Of a stretch of 64,000 bases of DNA, positions 63,872-64,000 are shown in pieces. The number at the start of each line of letters is the position of its first letter. Position 1 is the stretch's first letter. Position numbers and translations under genes: made by a program. Source of the DNA: Ectothiorhodospira sp. BSL-9 (GTDB taxonomy: Bacteria; Pseudomonadota; Gammaproteobacteria; Ectothiorhodospirales; Ectothiorhodospiraceae); assembly GCF_001632845.1 (NCBI RefSeq), contig NZ_CP011994.1, positions 124,001 to 188,000 of the forward strand, given 5' to 3'. The notes under the pieces were generated by a model. The model ran no database searches. It was not told the DNA's origin and saw only the letters and a program-made list of their open reading frames with translations.

Positions 63872-64000
63872 AGACCACCCGGGCGCGTTTCACGAAGGAA
63901 TCCACCAGACTGTTGGCCACCTGGTGGAACACGGGCCCAATCACCGTGCTCATGATGCGGTTGGAGAACTCGAACTCCAGGTCCAGGGACACCCGGGTGG
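63858..64000 (-). CDS. ratA: RatA-type START-domain protein, 5' part beyond window
   Basis: Only the C-terminal 46 residues are visible on the minus strand, ending at TGA 63860-63858. The pattern [36 protein letters not shown] matches the end of RatA/COQ10-type ubiquinone-binding proteins, and the neighbour rnfH is its usual partner. In E. coli RatA has been described as an inhibitor of 70S ribosome association. Confidence 0.85.
   Translation of the reverse strand, partial: TRVSLDLEFEFSNRIMSTVIGPVFHQVANSLVDSFVKRARVVYGAR

Overview
This window reads as a chromosomal segment of a high-GC gammaproteobacterium, most probably a purple sulfur bacterium of the genus Ectothiorhodospira or a close relative. 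The pointers are a Tat-exported high-potential iron-sulfur protein, a periplasmic cytochrome b5-like protein with a cysteine pair as described for Ectothiorhodospira cytochrome b558, and a gammaproteobacterial order of housekeeping genes. I see no insertion sequence, prophage, CRISPR array or rRNA operon. No gap between genes exceeds 300 bases.

Positions 1-17300 are the accessory part. Bases 1-7645 hold a light/photooxidative-stress cluster: a short-chain dehydrogenase (cut by the window edge), a MerR-type regulator resembling class II LitR, photolyase (phrB), GTP cyclohydrolase (folE), then an FAD oxidoreductase, a DUF1365 protein, a cyclopropane-fatty-acid-synthase-like methyltransferase and a DUF3833 protein as one tight operon. 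Both divergent intergenic regions carry TGTACA-like half sites with the same 11-bp register, so one regulator could control the whole block. Next come the HiPIP gene with a clear terminator, a translationally coupled pair of poorly characterised genes (DUF7931-like and secretin-N-like), an Anbu proteasome-like protease facing an alpha-E protein and a circularly permuted ATP-grasp protein, a PmtA-like methyltransferase, a YheT-type hydrolase, an alanine/glycine:cation symporter, a small two-helix membrane protein and the cytochrome b5-like protein.

Positions 17340-59890 are almost entirely leftward core genes. Read in transcription order (right to left): hrcA-grpE-dnaK-dnaJ-dapB-carA-carB-greA; rlmE-ftsH-folP-glmM-tpiA-secG-tRNA-Leu(GAG); the complete nuoA-N operon with a DUF2818 gene; tRNA-fMet-rimP-nusA-infB-rbfA-truB-rpsO-pnp. 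The enterobacterial secG-leuU...metY-rimP arrangement is recognisable, with the nuo operon placed between the two tRNA genes. Regulatory sites visible here include a CIRCE element and promoter before hrcA, a sigma-32-like promoter before dnaK, promoters for carA, nuo and tRNA-fMet, and two hairpin terminators between tRNA-fMet and rimP.

Positions 60037-64000 hold nadK, recN (with a LexA-box-like site), fur facing bamE, rnfH and the end of ratA at the window edge.

The best candidates for unusual biology are the light-responsive cluster with its shared operator-like sites and a regulator lacking recognisable B12-binding motifs, the Anbu/alpha-E/ATP-grasp locus without a nearby transglutaminase, the bacterial cytochrome b5, and an initiator tRNA with an apparent U1-U72 mismatch.
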